Program-made: the position numbers and the translations under genes
NCBI RefSeq assembly: GCF_028330985.1
Contig: NZ_JAQMUE010000074.1
Span: forward strand, 1 to 64,000
Direction of reading: 5' to 3'
Length of the DNA: 64,000 bases
DNA from: Roseofilum reptotaenium CS-1145
GTDB lineage: Bacteria > Cyanobacteriota > Cyanobacteriia > Cyanobacteriales > Desertifilaceae
Shown: piece after piece, positions 47,341 to 55,660 of the stretch
Layout of the letters: each line of letters opens with the position of its first letter
Numbering within the stretch: position 1 is the first letter of the stretch
The notes under the pieces: model-generated
Databases searched by the model: none
The model's input: the letters and a program-made list of their open reading frames with translations, nothing else
What the model was told of the DNA's origin: nothing

Positions 47341-47436
47341 TTTGTAGTGATTGCTCTAGCCCTCTGTAGCTAGGCTTTTAAGCACTCTTCGTGCTTACTA
47401 CAAACAAAGCACTATTTTAGGTGAAACAATCTACTA
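47341..47436. repeat. Interspersed repeat family B, copy 2 (inverted)
   Basis: Reverse complement of copy 1 at 45887-45985. It starts TTTGTAGTGA and contains AGCTAGGCTTTTAAGCACTC, TCGTGCTTACTACAAAC and CACTATTTTAGGTGAAAC. The two copies flank the GmhB-like gene and VapC remnant in opposite orientation. Confidence 0.75.
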
Positions 47437-47537
47437 CGGATAGAGTTAATGCGTAAGTCCTGTCAAAGTTATAGCAAGACGCTTTGCCCATTCTCCGACC
47501 TTATTCCCTATTCCCTAGCGCGAAGCACCTCTGCCCT

Positions 47538-47574
47538 CTCCCATCGGCTTTGCCCAGGGCAGAGCCGATGGGAG
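47538..47574 (-). terminator. Strong hairpin downstream of the family 9 glycosyltransferase gene
   Basis: CTCCCATCGGCTTTGCCC (47538-47555) pairs with GGCAGAGCCGATGGGAG (47558-47574) around an AG loop, about 35 nt past the stop of the minus-strand gene. It has no clear U-run, so it could be a factor-dependent terminator, an mRNA stabiliser or simply a palindromic repeat. Confidence 0.5.
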
Positions 47575-47608
47575 AAGGAGCTGGGAGATGAGGGCAAACA
47601 ATAGAGTG

Positions 47609-48568
47609 CTAACTGCCGAGAATTTTCTCCAGCACCATTTGGGAGGTGATATCTGCCATTTTGCCCGTAGGGGAGGAAATACCGATATATTTATCGCTGG
47701 CAGGGAGTAATTTTTTCGGTTCTGTGGGGCCAAATAGGGCAATGGTAAAGGTTTTCACGGCCACAGACAAATGCATAGGGGCACTATCGGTACAAAGCAT
47801 TAAATTGGCATTGGCAATCATAGCTGCCAGTTTACCTATATCTGGTGGAGACGTGACCTTCAAGTTGGGATTTCCTTGTAGGAGTTGGTTAACCAGAGCT
47901 TCATCTTCAGGGCCTTTCAGTACCACTATGGGTAAATCTGGCTGTTGCTGGTTGAGGGTTTGGACAATTTCTTGCCATTTTGCCACCGGATAAATTTTAT
48001 CAATGCCTTTGGTTTGGGCTAATTGGCTAGACCCACCGTGAATTAAGAGATAGCCCCCTTCACCAATACCGAGGTCTTGCTGCTGCTTTTCGGCCCATTC
48101 AATGTCTTTTTTGGGCACATTGATGGAGAGTTCGGGACAGGGGCTGGTGATGCCCAAACCTTGGAGCAGGTCATAATACATATGAGCCGCATATTGCTCG
48201 GTTTTCAGGGGAATGGGGTTAGAGAGGAACATTGACCCCGGGCCTTGATAACTGATGCGGGTAGGAATACCCGTGAGCCAGAGAAGGAGTCCAACTGTCC
48301 AGCGTTGACCGAGGGAGAGGGCAATTTCATATTCGCGATCGCGTAAAATGCCCAATAGGTTTCCCCAGTCTGCTGGAGAGTTGCGGTCTTTGAAGTCAAA
48401 GGCAAACACATCGTTGACGGACTGACTGACGCGATATGCTCCCTTTGACCGAGGTTCAACAATGACATCGATTTCAGCTTTGGGATAGGACTGTTTCAGG
48501 CGATCGAGAGTCGGGAAAAACAAGATTTGATCCCCAATGCCACCCGGAACAAGGGCTACTACTTTCAT
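47609..48568 (-). CDS. Glycosyltransferase family 9 protein (ADP-heptose:LPS heptosyltransferase-like)
   Basis: About 319 residues with a GT-B fold. N-terminal MKVVALVPGGIGDQILFFPT is the conserved GxGD(x)L start of GT9 enzymes. The C-terminal donor-binding block includes LIHGGSS, ANANLMLCTDSAPMHLSVAV and ALFGPTEP. ATG 48568 is chosen; the frame extends to 48664 but would then overlap the divergent nuclease gene. Function: transfer of heptose or a related sugar to a surface glycan. Donor and acceptor are not deducible. Pairs functionally with the GmhB-like phosphatase downstream. Confidence 0.88.
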   Translation of the reverse strand: MKVVALVPGGIGDQILFFPTLDRLKQSYPKAEIDVIVEPRSKGAYRVSQSVNDVFAFDFKDRNSPADWGNLLGILRDREYEIALSLGQRWTVGLLLWLTGIPTRISYQGPGSMFLSNPIPLKTEQYAAHMYYDLLQGLGITSPCPELSINVPKKDIEWAEKQQQDLGIGEGGYLLIHGGSSQLAQTKGIDKIYPVAKWQEIVQTLNQQQPDLPIVVLKGPEDEALVNQLLQGNPNLKVTSPPDIGKLAAMIANANLMLCTDSAPMHLSVAVKTFTIALFGPTEPKKLLPASDKYIGISSPTGKMADITSQMVLEKILGS

Positions 48569-48640
48569 GACCTTCTGTAGAATGTATGAACGCTTGCATT
48601 GTATCCGTTGTCTTAGGCCCACAGAGCAATTTTCATCGAA

Positions 48641-49582
48641 ATGACTCGCCAACCCCACGATCAATTTGCCAAAGCCTACCTGAAAGAACTCCTCGAACCC
48701 CTAGGAACTGTGGAAGTTAGCCGCGAAATTCCAGGGGAAACCTTGCACATTGACCTCTTTTTCCAGCCCTCCCCGGAACCTCCCAGCAATCCTCCACCCT
48801 TGGGTTTACTGGCTCAACTGGCTTCTACGCCTTGCCTGTGGGAACCCTTTCGCAACTGTCCCAGTAAACGAGAAATTAGCAGTTGTGTCCTTAAACTGCT
48901 GTACATCCATGGCGAATTCTACCGTCAAGCCAAGCGAGATACACAACCGATAGAGACCCAAACCTTACCTACCCTGTGGATTTTAACCCCCACTGTATCG
49001 GAAAGAGTCTTAGATCTTTGTGGCGCTCACTCAGACGCAGAAAACTGGTGTACCGGAGTTTACCGGTTTGCTGAGATTTTCCACACCGGAATCATCGCGA
49101 TTAACCAACTCCCAGAAACCCCAGAAACCCTCTGGTTAAGACTGTTGGGAAAAGGGGGAACCCAGAAAAGAGCGATCGAACAAGTGCTAGAACTGCCAGA
49201 AAATGATCCACAACGGCGTAATATCCTAGAACTCATTGGGATATGGCGAATTAATGTACAAGCTAAGATAGATCTCAATCCCGAAGACCAGGAGTTAGTT
49301 ATGGAATTATCACCGGCTTACTTAAAATGGCGAGAAGATACAGTACGAGAAGGTATTCGACAAGGAATACAAGAAGGTATTCAACAAGGGATACAAGAAG
49401 GTGTTCAACAGGCTAAACGAGTAACCATTGAAACGTTATTAAGAACGCGGTTTGGTTCTTTGGATGAGGAGTTAGGGGGAATGATAGACAGCATGATGGA
49501 ACGGTCTCTAGAAGAGTTGATTCCAGTCTGTATGCAAGAATCTCGTGAGGAGATGTTAGCCCGGTTTAGTCCAGAGAATTAA
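48641..49582 (+). CDS. Rpn/PDDEXK-type family protein (DUF4351-like)
   Basis: 313 residues. The start HDQFAKAYLKELLEPLGTVE, followed by IDLFFQP, resembles cyanobacterial Rpn-like/PD-(D/E)xK proteins, often labelled transposase- or flagellar-assembly-like. A degenerate coiled repeat GIRQGIQEGIQQGIQEGVQQ lies at about residues 235-260. The C-terminal RFGSLDEELGGMIDSM block resembles DUF4351. Expected nuclease residues are not complete enough to claim activity. A strong hairpin follows its stop (49598-49630). Confidence 0.75.
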   Translation: MTRQPHDQFAKAYLKELLEPLGTVEVSREIPGETLHIDLFFQPSPEPPSNPPPLGLLAQLASTPCLWEPFRNCPSKREISSCVLKLLYIHGEFYRQAKRDTQPIETQTLPTLWILTPTVSERVLDLCGAHSDAENWCTGVYRFAEIFHTGIIAINQLPETPETLWLRLLGKGGTQKRAIEQVLELPENDPQRRNILELIGIWRINVQAKIDLNPEDQELVMELSPAYLKWREDTVREGIRQGIQEGIQQGIQEGVQQAKRVTIETLLRTRFGSLDEELGGMIDSMMERSLEELIPVCMQESREEMLARFSPEN

Positions 49583-49597
49583 TGTCCTTGTGTTCCC

Positions 49598-49630
49598 AGA
49601 AGCTGGGTTTCTTAAAGAAACCCGGCTTCT
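49598..49630 (+). terminator. Perfect-arm hairpin after the Rpn-like gene
   Basis: AGAAGCTGGGTTTCTT and AGAAACCCGGCTTCT are near-perfect inverted arms around a 2-nt loop, 16 nt downstream of the stop codon. This AAGAAACC..GG hairpin is a common cyanobacterial intergenic palindrome. It may act as a terminator, but there is no poly-U tail. Confidence 0.5.
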
Positions 49631-49801
49631 AGCTGGCGTATCGTAGATGGTAAACTACAGAGACACAGAGAAGGAGGGCGGGTTTAGGAAATTGACTCGT
49701 AGGTATTCTAGTTAATGGTAAAACCCGCCCCTACAAATCCATTGTTTCGGCTGTCGCCGACATGAAAATTATTAATTGTCAATTGTTAATTCATAAGGAC
49801 T

Positions 49802-50491
49802 ATGCATGTATTGATTCCAGCAGCAGGGATGGGCAAGCGGATGGGGAGCGATCGCAATAAGCTCTTATTAACCGTATTGGGCGATCCTTTACTCGCTTGG
49901 ACGCTACGAGCAGCAGAAGCAGCGGAAACTGTTGAGTGGATTGGCATTATGGGACAACCGACGGATTTTCCGGCGTTTGAGGAGATTATCGGCGGCTTAG
50001 GCTTGCAAAAACCCGTCCATTTGATTGTGGGGGGTTCGACGCGCCAAGAATCGGTTTACAACGGCCTACAGGCGCTGCCAGAGGGCGCTGAGAGGGTTTT
50101 GATCCATGATGGGGCCCGGTGTTTGGTGACTCCGGAGCTATTCGACCGGTGTGCGATCGCTCTTCAAGAGTGCGAGGGGTTAATTGCGGCTGTGCCTGTC
50201 AAAGATACCATTAAGGTGGTCAATACCGAGCATTGGATTGAAAGTACCCCCAACCGCGCCGATCTTTGGGCTGCCCAAACGCCCCAAGGGTTTGCAGTAG
50301 ACGCAATTAAAGACTGCCATGAAAAGGGACGCGCCAAGGGCTGGGAAGTCACCGATGATGCAGCTTTATTTGAGCAATGCCAGTTACCAGTAAAAATTGT
50401 CAGGGGAGAAGAAACGAATATTAAAGTAACGACTCCCATTGATTTGGCGATCGCCGAGCGTATTCTGCAACAGCGATCAACCGATCTCTAA
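49802..50491 (+). CDS. ispD: 2-C-methyl-D-erythritol 4-phosphate cytidylyltransferase
   Basis: Third enzyme of the MEP isoprenoid pathway; forms CDP-ME from MEP and CTP in the cytosol, feeding carotenoids, phytol and quinones. 229 residues. The nucleotide-binding loop is IPAAGMGKRMGSDRNKLLL; other family motifs are STRQESVYNGL, VLIHDGARCLVTPE, VKDTIK and ETNIKVTTPIDLAIAE. All key Lys/Arg residues of the CTP loop appear present. ATG 49802. Convergent with cupS. Confidence 0.96.
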   Translation: MHVLIPAAGMGKRMGSDRNKLLLTVLGDPLLAWTLRAAEAAETVEWIGIMGQPTDFPAFEEIIGGLGLQKPVHLIVGGSTRQESVYNGLQALPEGAERVLIHDGARCLVTPELFDRCAIALQECEGLIAAVPVKDTIKVVNTEHWIESTPNRADLWAAQTPQGFAVDAIKDCHEKGRAKGWEVTDDAALFEQCQLPVKIVRGEETNIKVTTPIDLAIAERILQQRSTDL

Positions 50492-50520
50492 CCACTAGGA
50501 TCGGCAGAAAAAAGAGGCTC

Positions 50521-50922
50521 TTACCCCATCAAAATCACGGTATCTATCACATGGATAATGCCATTGCTGGCTTCAATATCTGGCGCTAAAACCGTGGCAT
50601 TTTTCACTTCAAAAATTTCACCACAGCGAATGGGAATGGGGGAACCTTCCAGAGAGGTCACACTTCCGAGATCCTTTAATTCATCAGTTGTATAGCGTCC
50701 AGCAACCACATGATAGGTCAGGATACGCTGAAGTTGGGGAATATTCTGCACCAAACTCTCTACGGTTCCCGGTAATAATTTGGCAAAAGCATCATCATTG
50801 GGGGCAAAAACCGTGAGGGGGCCAGGTTGTTGGAGTGCTTCAACTAACCCAGCCACTTTAACGGCTGTGACGAGGGTGGAGAAGGCATCATTACTGACTG
50901 CAATTTCAACAATGTTGGGCAT
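50521..50922 (-). CDS. cupS: Fasciclin-domain subunit CupS of the CO2-uptake NDH-1MS complex
   Basis: 133 residues forming one fasciclin (FAS1) domain: the start [20 protein letters not shown], then [17 protein letters not shown] and [16 protein letters not shown], ending [13 protein letters not shown]. In Synechocystis, CupS is the small fasciclin-like subunit of the low-CO2-inducible NDH-1MS complex together with CupA, NdhD3 and NdhF3. Here it sits 44 nt downstream of cupA on the same strand, which supports that role over that of a generic surface FAS1 protein. No signal peptide is visible. Confidence 0.85.
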   Translation of the reverse strand: MPNIVEIAVSNDAFSTLVTAVKVAGLVEALQQPGPLTVFAPNDDAFAKLLPGTVESLVQNIPQLQRILTYHVVAGRYTTDELKDLGSVTSLEGSPIPIRCGEIFEVKNATVLAPDIEASNGIIHVIDTVILMG

Positions 50923-50966
50923 TTTTTCGGGAATGGGGAAAACTTGGTTTCTAGGGGTTGGGGCAA

Positions 50967-52268
50967 TTAACGATAATCTTGGCTTTGGATATCGGGTAAA
51001 CGAGCTTCTGGGCGGAGGAAGCGATCCATTTGGGCTTCAAAGAATTGGCGATTTTTTAATAAGTGTTCGGGGTTAGGATCGTCTAAGGGATAGAGTAGGG
51101 CAACTCTTAAAGCTTGAATAACCGCAGAGGTAACATTATACATCGATCGCTGGAAGGTAATTCCCAACTGAATCAGCATATCATCTTCTCCTCGACAGTA
51201 TTTTTGGTAATACTCTTCTAAATAAGGAGGGAGGAAATGGAGCATATCTTGCATTAAAAGAGTTGGGGGAATGCCTGCGGTTCCCACCGGGAAAACATCG
51301 GCGTAGAGAATGCCATAGTGAAAGTCTTTTTGCTCTTCGGGAACTTGTTTAGCTTGGGCGTTGTAGGACTTGGTTCCTCGGAAGGGCGCAGTACGGTAAA
51401 ACACGGCTTCTACATAGGGTAAAGCCGCTTCATAGAGCCACATAAACCCTTTAGATTTGGGAATAATTTCATAACATTCATCACCAATATAGACATGGTG
51501 ATAAATGGGTCGTCCGGCAGCAATGAAGATACCATTAACCAGGAAATTCATAGCATCGGGGACCGTTTTGAACTCTCCGGCATCATAAAGATCGCTCATT
51601 TCAAAAAACACGGGAGCCATGACTTCCCAGAATAAGCCCAAGTTAGCGTAGTAGGAGAGTTCGCGCACCTTTTCGTAGAACATTTGCGGGAAGAGCTTAT
51701 AGAGTCCCAACATCAAGGGATTGCCCTTAAAATAAGCTTTAATGGCCTTATCACAGTTGGCGAGATATTCCTCACTCTCCAGATAGTCATAAAACTGACC
51801 CCCCATTCCCTGATGCCAGAGCATGGCACGCATACAGGCTTCGGCAAACTCCATGTTTACGCGATCGTGCCAGAGATGATGGAAAATTTTTGGGAGTTTT
51901 TTCTTCAGTTCTCCCTTGTCCATAAATTCCAATAATTCCGGGTGAGCGCTGGCTTCTCCTTTTTGCCAAACTCGAAAATCTGCGGTGTCTCCGGCATAGT
52001 GATTGGGGAGATCTAAATACTCTTGGGGTAAGAAGTATTTAAAGAAGGGTAAAGGGTCAAGAAAAACGCGCTCGGCAATATAGAGTAAATCTCGCCAATA
52101 GAAATCCATCGGCACGGCATAGGCTTTATAAATGCCGATAATTTGCATTAGGTTTTCCGGGGTATCCGGTAACATGGAACCACCGGCTTCTAGACGATGG
52201 ATGACTTCGGCGTATTTGTGGGTTGAAGGCGGAATTTTTGTGGTTGATGACTCTAGGGTTTCAGGCAT
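50967..52268 (-). CDS. cupA: CO2 hydration protein CupA (ChpY)
   Basis: About 433 residues. Peripheral subunit of the specialised NDH-1 complex that converts CO2 to bicarbonate on the cytoplasmic face of the thylakoid. Characteristic Trp/Tyr/His-rich stretches: [60 protein letters not shown] and [20 protein letters not shown]. CupA and CupB are close paralogues; the fasciclin gene immediately downstream indicates the inducible CupA type. ATG 52268 (MPETLESS) is preferred; ATG 52286 adds six residues. It should lie directly after ndhD3, but about 1.9 kb of other genes separate them here. Confidence 0.92.
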   Translation of the reverse strand: MPETLESSTTKIPPSTHKYAEVIHRLEAGGSMLPDTPENLMQIIGIYKAYAVPMDFYWRDLLYIAERVFLDPLPFFKYFLPQEYLDLPNHYAGDTADFRVWQKGEASAHPELLEFMDKGELKKKLPKIFHHLWHDRVNMEFAEACMRAMLWHQGMGGQFYDYLESEEYLANCDKAIKAYFKGNPLMLGLYKLFPQMFYEKVRELSYYANLGLFWEVMAPVFFEMSDLYDAGEFKTVPDAMNFLVNGIFIAAGRPIYHHVYIGDECYEIIPKSKGFMWLYEAALPYVEAVFYRTAPFRGTKSYNAQAKQVPEEQKDFHYGILYADVFPVGTAGIPPTLLMQDMLHFLPPYLEEYYQKYCRGEDDMLIQLGITFQRSMYNVTSAVIQALRVALLYPLDDPNPEHLLKNRQFFEAQMDRFLRPEARLPDIQSQDYR

Positions 52269-52837
52269 AGTTTTACTAGGGAACAAGGAATAGGGATTGC
52301 TAACCTGTTAAGGCTGTGTGCATTTTGTCAAGTTCTAAGCGCGAGCAAGTTAAACCCATTGGCTAACACACTATATATATAGTAGGGTGGGCAGGGCAAC
52401 ATTTGTATAGGAATAGGCAATGGGAAATATTGTTAAATATCCAAATAACTGCTGCTGCTCTGGTCGGTATGCAAATCAATCCCTGTGATGGCAATGGAAC
52501 TGTGACCTAACGGGACTCAAACAAAAAAATGCAAAATGAGAGTATAACCATTATCGGAGAGTTATTCCACGTCGGTGTTGCCCAGATGAAAGAGAGTACC
52601 CCATCTGCTATGCCCTCTGGGAAGCCACTCAAATCAATAACCGTCGTTCTCCAGAGATTTTACCAAACCGTCAGTCAATCAACTACTGAAACTACCTCTA
52701 GGCGACAATTGACTGATAGAAAAGTTCCAAGTAAGAGCAAGACAAAGAAAAGCGTTTTAAGTTCTTCATCTACTCCTGTTCAGATGTCTTACTCCAAAGA
52801 GAATAAACTATATTAGAGTAAGTTGGAGGACAAGATC
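52269..52837. other. Intergenic region upstream of cupA and parD
   Basis: About 570 bp between divergent cupA and parD. It holds an AGTAGGGTGGGCAGGGCAAC motif (near 52380) that recurs near 53680-53700. A 95-codon open frame at 52529-52816 has low-complexity Ser/Lys composition and no family resemblance; I do not call it a gene. A promoter for cupA must now lie here because the gene is cut off from ndhD3. Confidence 0.5.
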
Positions 52838-53101
52838 ATGAAAATTCTATTAACCCCTGAGTTAGAACGACTGATTGAAAATCAAATTGATACTGGTCAG
52901 TATGCTTCCCCTAGTGATGTGATTTTAGCAGGAGTCAAGCTCTTAGAAGAAATTAACCGAATCTACCAAGGACGGTATGCCCAACTACGAAAAGAAGTGC
53001 AAATAGGAGTAGAAGCGGCAGATAGGGGTGAGTTACTAGATGCAGAAACAGTATTCAAGCATCTGGAGCAGAAATTAAGCGCTAAACGTGATCGATACTG
53101 A
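52838..53101 (+). CDS. parD: ParD-type antitoxin (ribbon-helix-helix)
   Basis: 87 residues. The N-terminal MKILLTPELERLIENQIDTG is followed by QYASPSDVILAGVKLLEE, the RHH pattern of ParD/CopG-type antitoxins, and an extended charged C-terminal half that wraps the toxin. ATG 52838 has GGAGG at good spacing; an upstream in-frame ATG (52823) lacks one. The toxin starts 6 nt downstream. ParD-type proteins repress their own operon. Confidence 0.88.
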   Translation: MKILLTPELERLIENQIDTGQYASPSDVILAGVKLLEEINRIYQGRYAQLRKEVQIGVEAADRGELLDAETVFKHLEQKLSAKRDRY

Positions 53102-53107
53102 TGAATT

Positions 53108-53437
53108 ATGAATCTAATTTGTCGCTTTACCATTCCAGCCAGTCGAGATTTAGAAGCCATCCTAGATTACATTGCCGAATATCAGAGTATTGATGCTGCT
53201 GAGAAGCTAATGGAGCGTGTTAACCAAACTTGCCAGAGACTCGCTCAGTTTCCGGGGTTAGGGAAACGACGAGATGAACTTTGGCCGGACTCGCGCAGTT
53301 TTCCCGTTAATAACTATCTGATATTTTATCGGGCGATCGCCTCTAGTGGGGCGCAGCCCATCGCCGAGGGAGTGGAAATTTTAAGGATTGTCAGTGGGTA
53401 TCGAGACCTAAAAGCCTTATTTGAAATTGATGAGTGA
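53108..53437 (+). CDS. parE: ParE/RelE-family toxin
   Basis: 109 residues with the ParE fold: ASRDLEAILDYIAEY, AEKLMERVNQTCQRLAQFPG, LGKRRDELWPDSRSFPVNNY, LIFYRAI and GVEILRIVSGYRDLKALF. ParE toxins inhibit DNA gyrase; RelE relatives cut ribosome-bound mRNA, and sequence alone does not fully separate them, but the paired antitoxin is ParD-like. An unusual short insertion, ASSGAQPIAEG, lies between the last strands. The module sits inside the CO2-uptake cluster in the opposite orientation. Confidence 0.88.
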   Translation: MNLICRFTIPASRDLEAILDYIAEYQSIDAAEKLMERVNQTCQRLAQFPGLGKRRDELWPDSRSFPVNNYLIFYRAIASSGAQPIAEGVEILRIVSGYRDLKALFEIDE

Positions 53438-53510
53438 AATCTTTATACCCTTGAGCAAAATCACTGGAGATTCCTTTCTAGAAATCGACAAAAATTGTCT
53501 GTTTTAATTG

Positions 53511-53639
53511 TTAAATCTGAGCATCATATTTACGCCTACGAATTGGACGAGTTTCGTAACGTCTTGTGTCTTCTAGCTCCTTCAGAAGTTCAAGATCTTT
53601 CTTGAGTTCTTCTTCAATTAACTCAAGCAGGCGACTCAC
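53511..53639 (-). CDS. Very small hypothetical protein (42 aa)
   Basis: GTG 53639 with an AGAGG-type site upstream. The 42 residues are highly charged: an acidic/leucine helix LLELIEEELKKDLELLKELE followed by an arginine-rich tail RRYETRPIRRRKYDAQI. It looks like a leucine-zipper-like helix with a basic end. No family is recognised; it could be the tail of a decayed gene. Confidence 0.35.
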   Translation of the reverse strand: MSRLLELIEEELKKDLELLKELEDTRRYETRPIRRRKYDAQI

Positions 53640-53759
53640 AACTTACCTCTGCTTCACTGCGATCGCAAGAACAAGCTTAGTAGGGTGGACAGGGCAAGAG
53701 GTGTAGAAGTTGAATATGATCGCTTCGCTACTCCTCCTGCCCACCGTACAGGCTACCCG

Positions 53760-54134
53760 CTAGTCATCATATTCTTCATCATCATGATACCGAATGTCTA
53801 CCACTGTGCCATCGGCATAGGTGAGGGAAAAGGCATCAAATTCTCCATCATCGAATTCTCCGGCGACTGTGATTTCATCTCCGATATTGAGATTCAAGTC
53901 TTGCGACGAACGGGGGCCAGCATCGACGACTATGGTTCCGGTGGAATCTTGGAGAATAAACTCGTTTTCATCGGCTTCTCCCCAACCAATAATTGTGCCA
54001 GAAATAGTGGTATTTTCCTCTCGATTTAAGTTGCTAATAGAGGTGTTTTGAGCCTGGGTTACTCCAGAGACAGTGAGGGAAATGGGGAGGGCTAAAATAG
54101 CCGCAATTAATGTTCCTAAAGTTGTTAATTTCAT
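53760..54134 (-). CDS. Exported OB-fold protein (YgiW/YdeI-type BOF domain)
   Basis: 124 residues. Signal peptide of about 28 residues (LIAAILALPISLTVSGVTQAQ). The mature part is a bacterial OB-fold: TISGTIIGWGEADENEFILQD, GTIVVDAGP, IGDEITVAGEFDDGEFDA, with a very acidic C-terminus (HDDEEYDD). BOF proteins bind small or cationic ligands in the periplasm. It lies 14 nt downstream of ndhD3, so it is probably transcribed with the CO2-uptake genes, though not a known NDH-1 subunit. Confidence 0.75.
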   Translation of the reverse strand: MKLTTLGTLIAAILALPISLTVSGVTQAQNTSISNLNREENTTISGTIIGWGEADENEFILQDSTGTIVVDAGPRSSQDLNLNIGDEITVAGEFDDGEFDAFSLTYADGTVVDIRYHDDEEYDD

Positions 54135-54148
54135 AGTCGAGATCTCCT

Positions 54149-55648
54149 CTACAAGGGTAAATTTTGGGCAATTTCAATCCGAGCAGGTTGATGCAGTTCA
54201 GCGACGATGCGGTTGGTGGTTGGTTCCATCCAGCGCAATAGGAAATTGGGTTGAATGCCTAAAAAGAGGATAATGACGGTTAGCACTAAGGCTGGCCATT
54301 GTTCGCTCAGGGTAACGCGGGCATAATAAGCGCGAGAATTATCTAATTTACCGAAACAAGTGCGGTTAATTAAGATGACGAAATAGACGGCTGTTAATCC
54401 TGAAGAGAGGATGCACAGTAGGGTAGGAATGGGGAAGGTAGCAAAACTGCCTTGAAAGACGATAAATTCAGCCGCAAATCCAACTAGACCAGGGATACCA
54501 GCACTAGCCATTCCGGCTAAAATCAGGAGGGCACTGGTGAGAGGTAGGCCGCGAATGGGGTTCATTAAGCCGTTGAGAACGTCGAGATCGCGGGTGCCGG
54601 TGGTTTGTTCGACGATACCAACGAGGAAGAAGAGGAGGGCGAGAATTAAGCCGTGGGCAATCATTTGCGCGATCGCCCCCAAAACACTCAATTCAGTCCC
54701 TGCCGCCCCTGCAACCAGGATATACCCCATGTGACCAATCGAACTATAGGCGACCATGCGTTTAATGTCCCGTTGGGCGATCGCACTTAAGGCTCCATAA
54801 ATGACGCTGACTGTCCCAATAATGGCTAACCCTGGGGCAATGGTTTCCCAACCTACAGGAAACAGTTGCAGTCCAAAGCGCAATAAGCCATAGGTTCCCA
54901 ACTTAGAGAAAATCCCACCGAGCAGTACCGTGGTACTGGGGGAGGCTTCAACGTAAGTATCTGGCATCCAGGTATGGAGGGGAACTAGGGGAGTTTTAAT
55001 ACCAAATCCAATCAGGAGTGCAGTTAAGAGAAGGATTTGGGTAATCAGATCCAGGCTATTGATGTCTAGATCGCTAAACTCAAAACTACCCGAGTCACCC
55101 AGGAAGACAAGTCCTAAGAATCCTACGATTACCATTAAGCCGGAAACGGCGGTATAGAGGAGAAACTTGGTTGAAGCATAACCCCGTTTTTCTCCTCCCC
55201 AAATGGCAATGAGTAGGTAAAAAGGAATCAGTTCTAATTCATAGAAGATGATAAATAAGAGCAGGTTTTGCGCCATTAGAGCGCCGGCAATTCCACCGTT
55301 AATCAGTAAGATCAGGCTGTCATGAAGACGAGAGCGTTCGAGATCTTTACGGTTGGTGTAGAGGGAAATGAGGGTTAAAAGGCCATTGAGAACCAGCAGA
55401 GGCAAGGAGAGACCATCAACACCGACACTATAGTTTAGACCCAGGGGTTGAATCCAAGTATGGAATTCACTAAATTGGACTGCGCTCAGTTCTGGTGGGT
55501 TGAGGTCAAATAATTTGAGTAAATAGAGACTCCAACCGAAACTGGCAAGACTGGCAATAGTGGCGATCGCCCGACTCGATTGGGGTTTAGGATAGAGGAA
55601 AATGGCGATCGCGCCTAATAAGGGAATCAGGAGTAAGGCAGATAGCAT
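54149..55648 (-). CDS. ndhD3: NDH-1 subunit NdhD3 (CO2-uptake type, NuoM-like)
   Basis: 499 residues with about 14 transmembrane helices, an antiporter-like subunit of cyanobacterial NDH-1. Conserved helix sequences: VDGLSLPLLVLNGLLTLISL, IFYELELIPFYLLIAIWGGE (with the essential Glu), TPLVPLHTWMPDTYVEASPS and DIKRMVAYSSIGHMGYILVA (with Lys). Among NdhD paralogues, D3 pairs with F3 and CupA in the inducible CO2-uptake complex. This gene is 12 nt after ndhF3, and cupA/cupS lie further along, supporting D3. The D3 label rests on context rather than paralogue alignment. Confidence 0.92.
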   Translation of the reverse strand: MLSALLLIPLLGAIAIFLYPKPQSSRAIATIASLASFGWSLYLLKLFDLNPPELSAVQFSEFHTWIQPLGLNYSVGVDGLSLPLLVLNGLLTLISLYTNRKDLERSRLHDSLILLINGGIAGALMAQNLLLFIIFYELELIPFYLLIAIWGGEKRGYASTKFLLYTAVSGLMVIVGFLGLVFLGDSGSFEFSDLDINSLDLITQILLLTALLIGFGIKTPLVPLHTWMPDTYVEASPSTTVLLGGIFSKLGTYGLLRFGLQLFPVGWETIAPGLAIIGTVSVIYGALSAIAQRDIKRMVAYSSIGHMGYILVAGAAGTELSVLGAIAQMIAHGLILALLFFLVGIVEQTTGTRDLDVLNGLMNPIRGLPLTSALLILAGMASAGIPGLVGFAAEFIVFQGSFATFPIPTLLCILSSGLTAVYFVILINRTCFGKLDNSRAYYARVTLSEQWPALVLTVIILFLGIQPNFLLRWMEPTTNRIVAELHQPARIEIAQNLPL

Positions 55649-55660
55649 AGGGAGAGTTGA

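Noticed and set aside
52529-52816. 95-codon plus-strand frame before parD
   Set aside because: Low-complexity Ser/Lys/Thr composition and no recognisable domain; treated as intergenic.
53108-53437. Insertion ASSGAQPIAEG in parE as evidence of a broken gene
   Set aside because: The frame is continuous through both sides and family motifs resume, so the gene is called intact.
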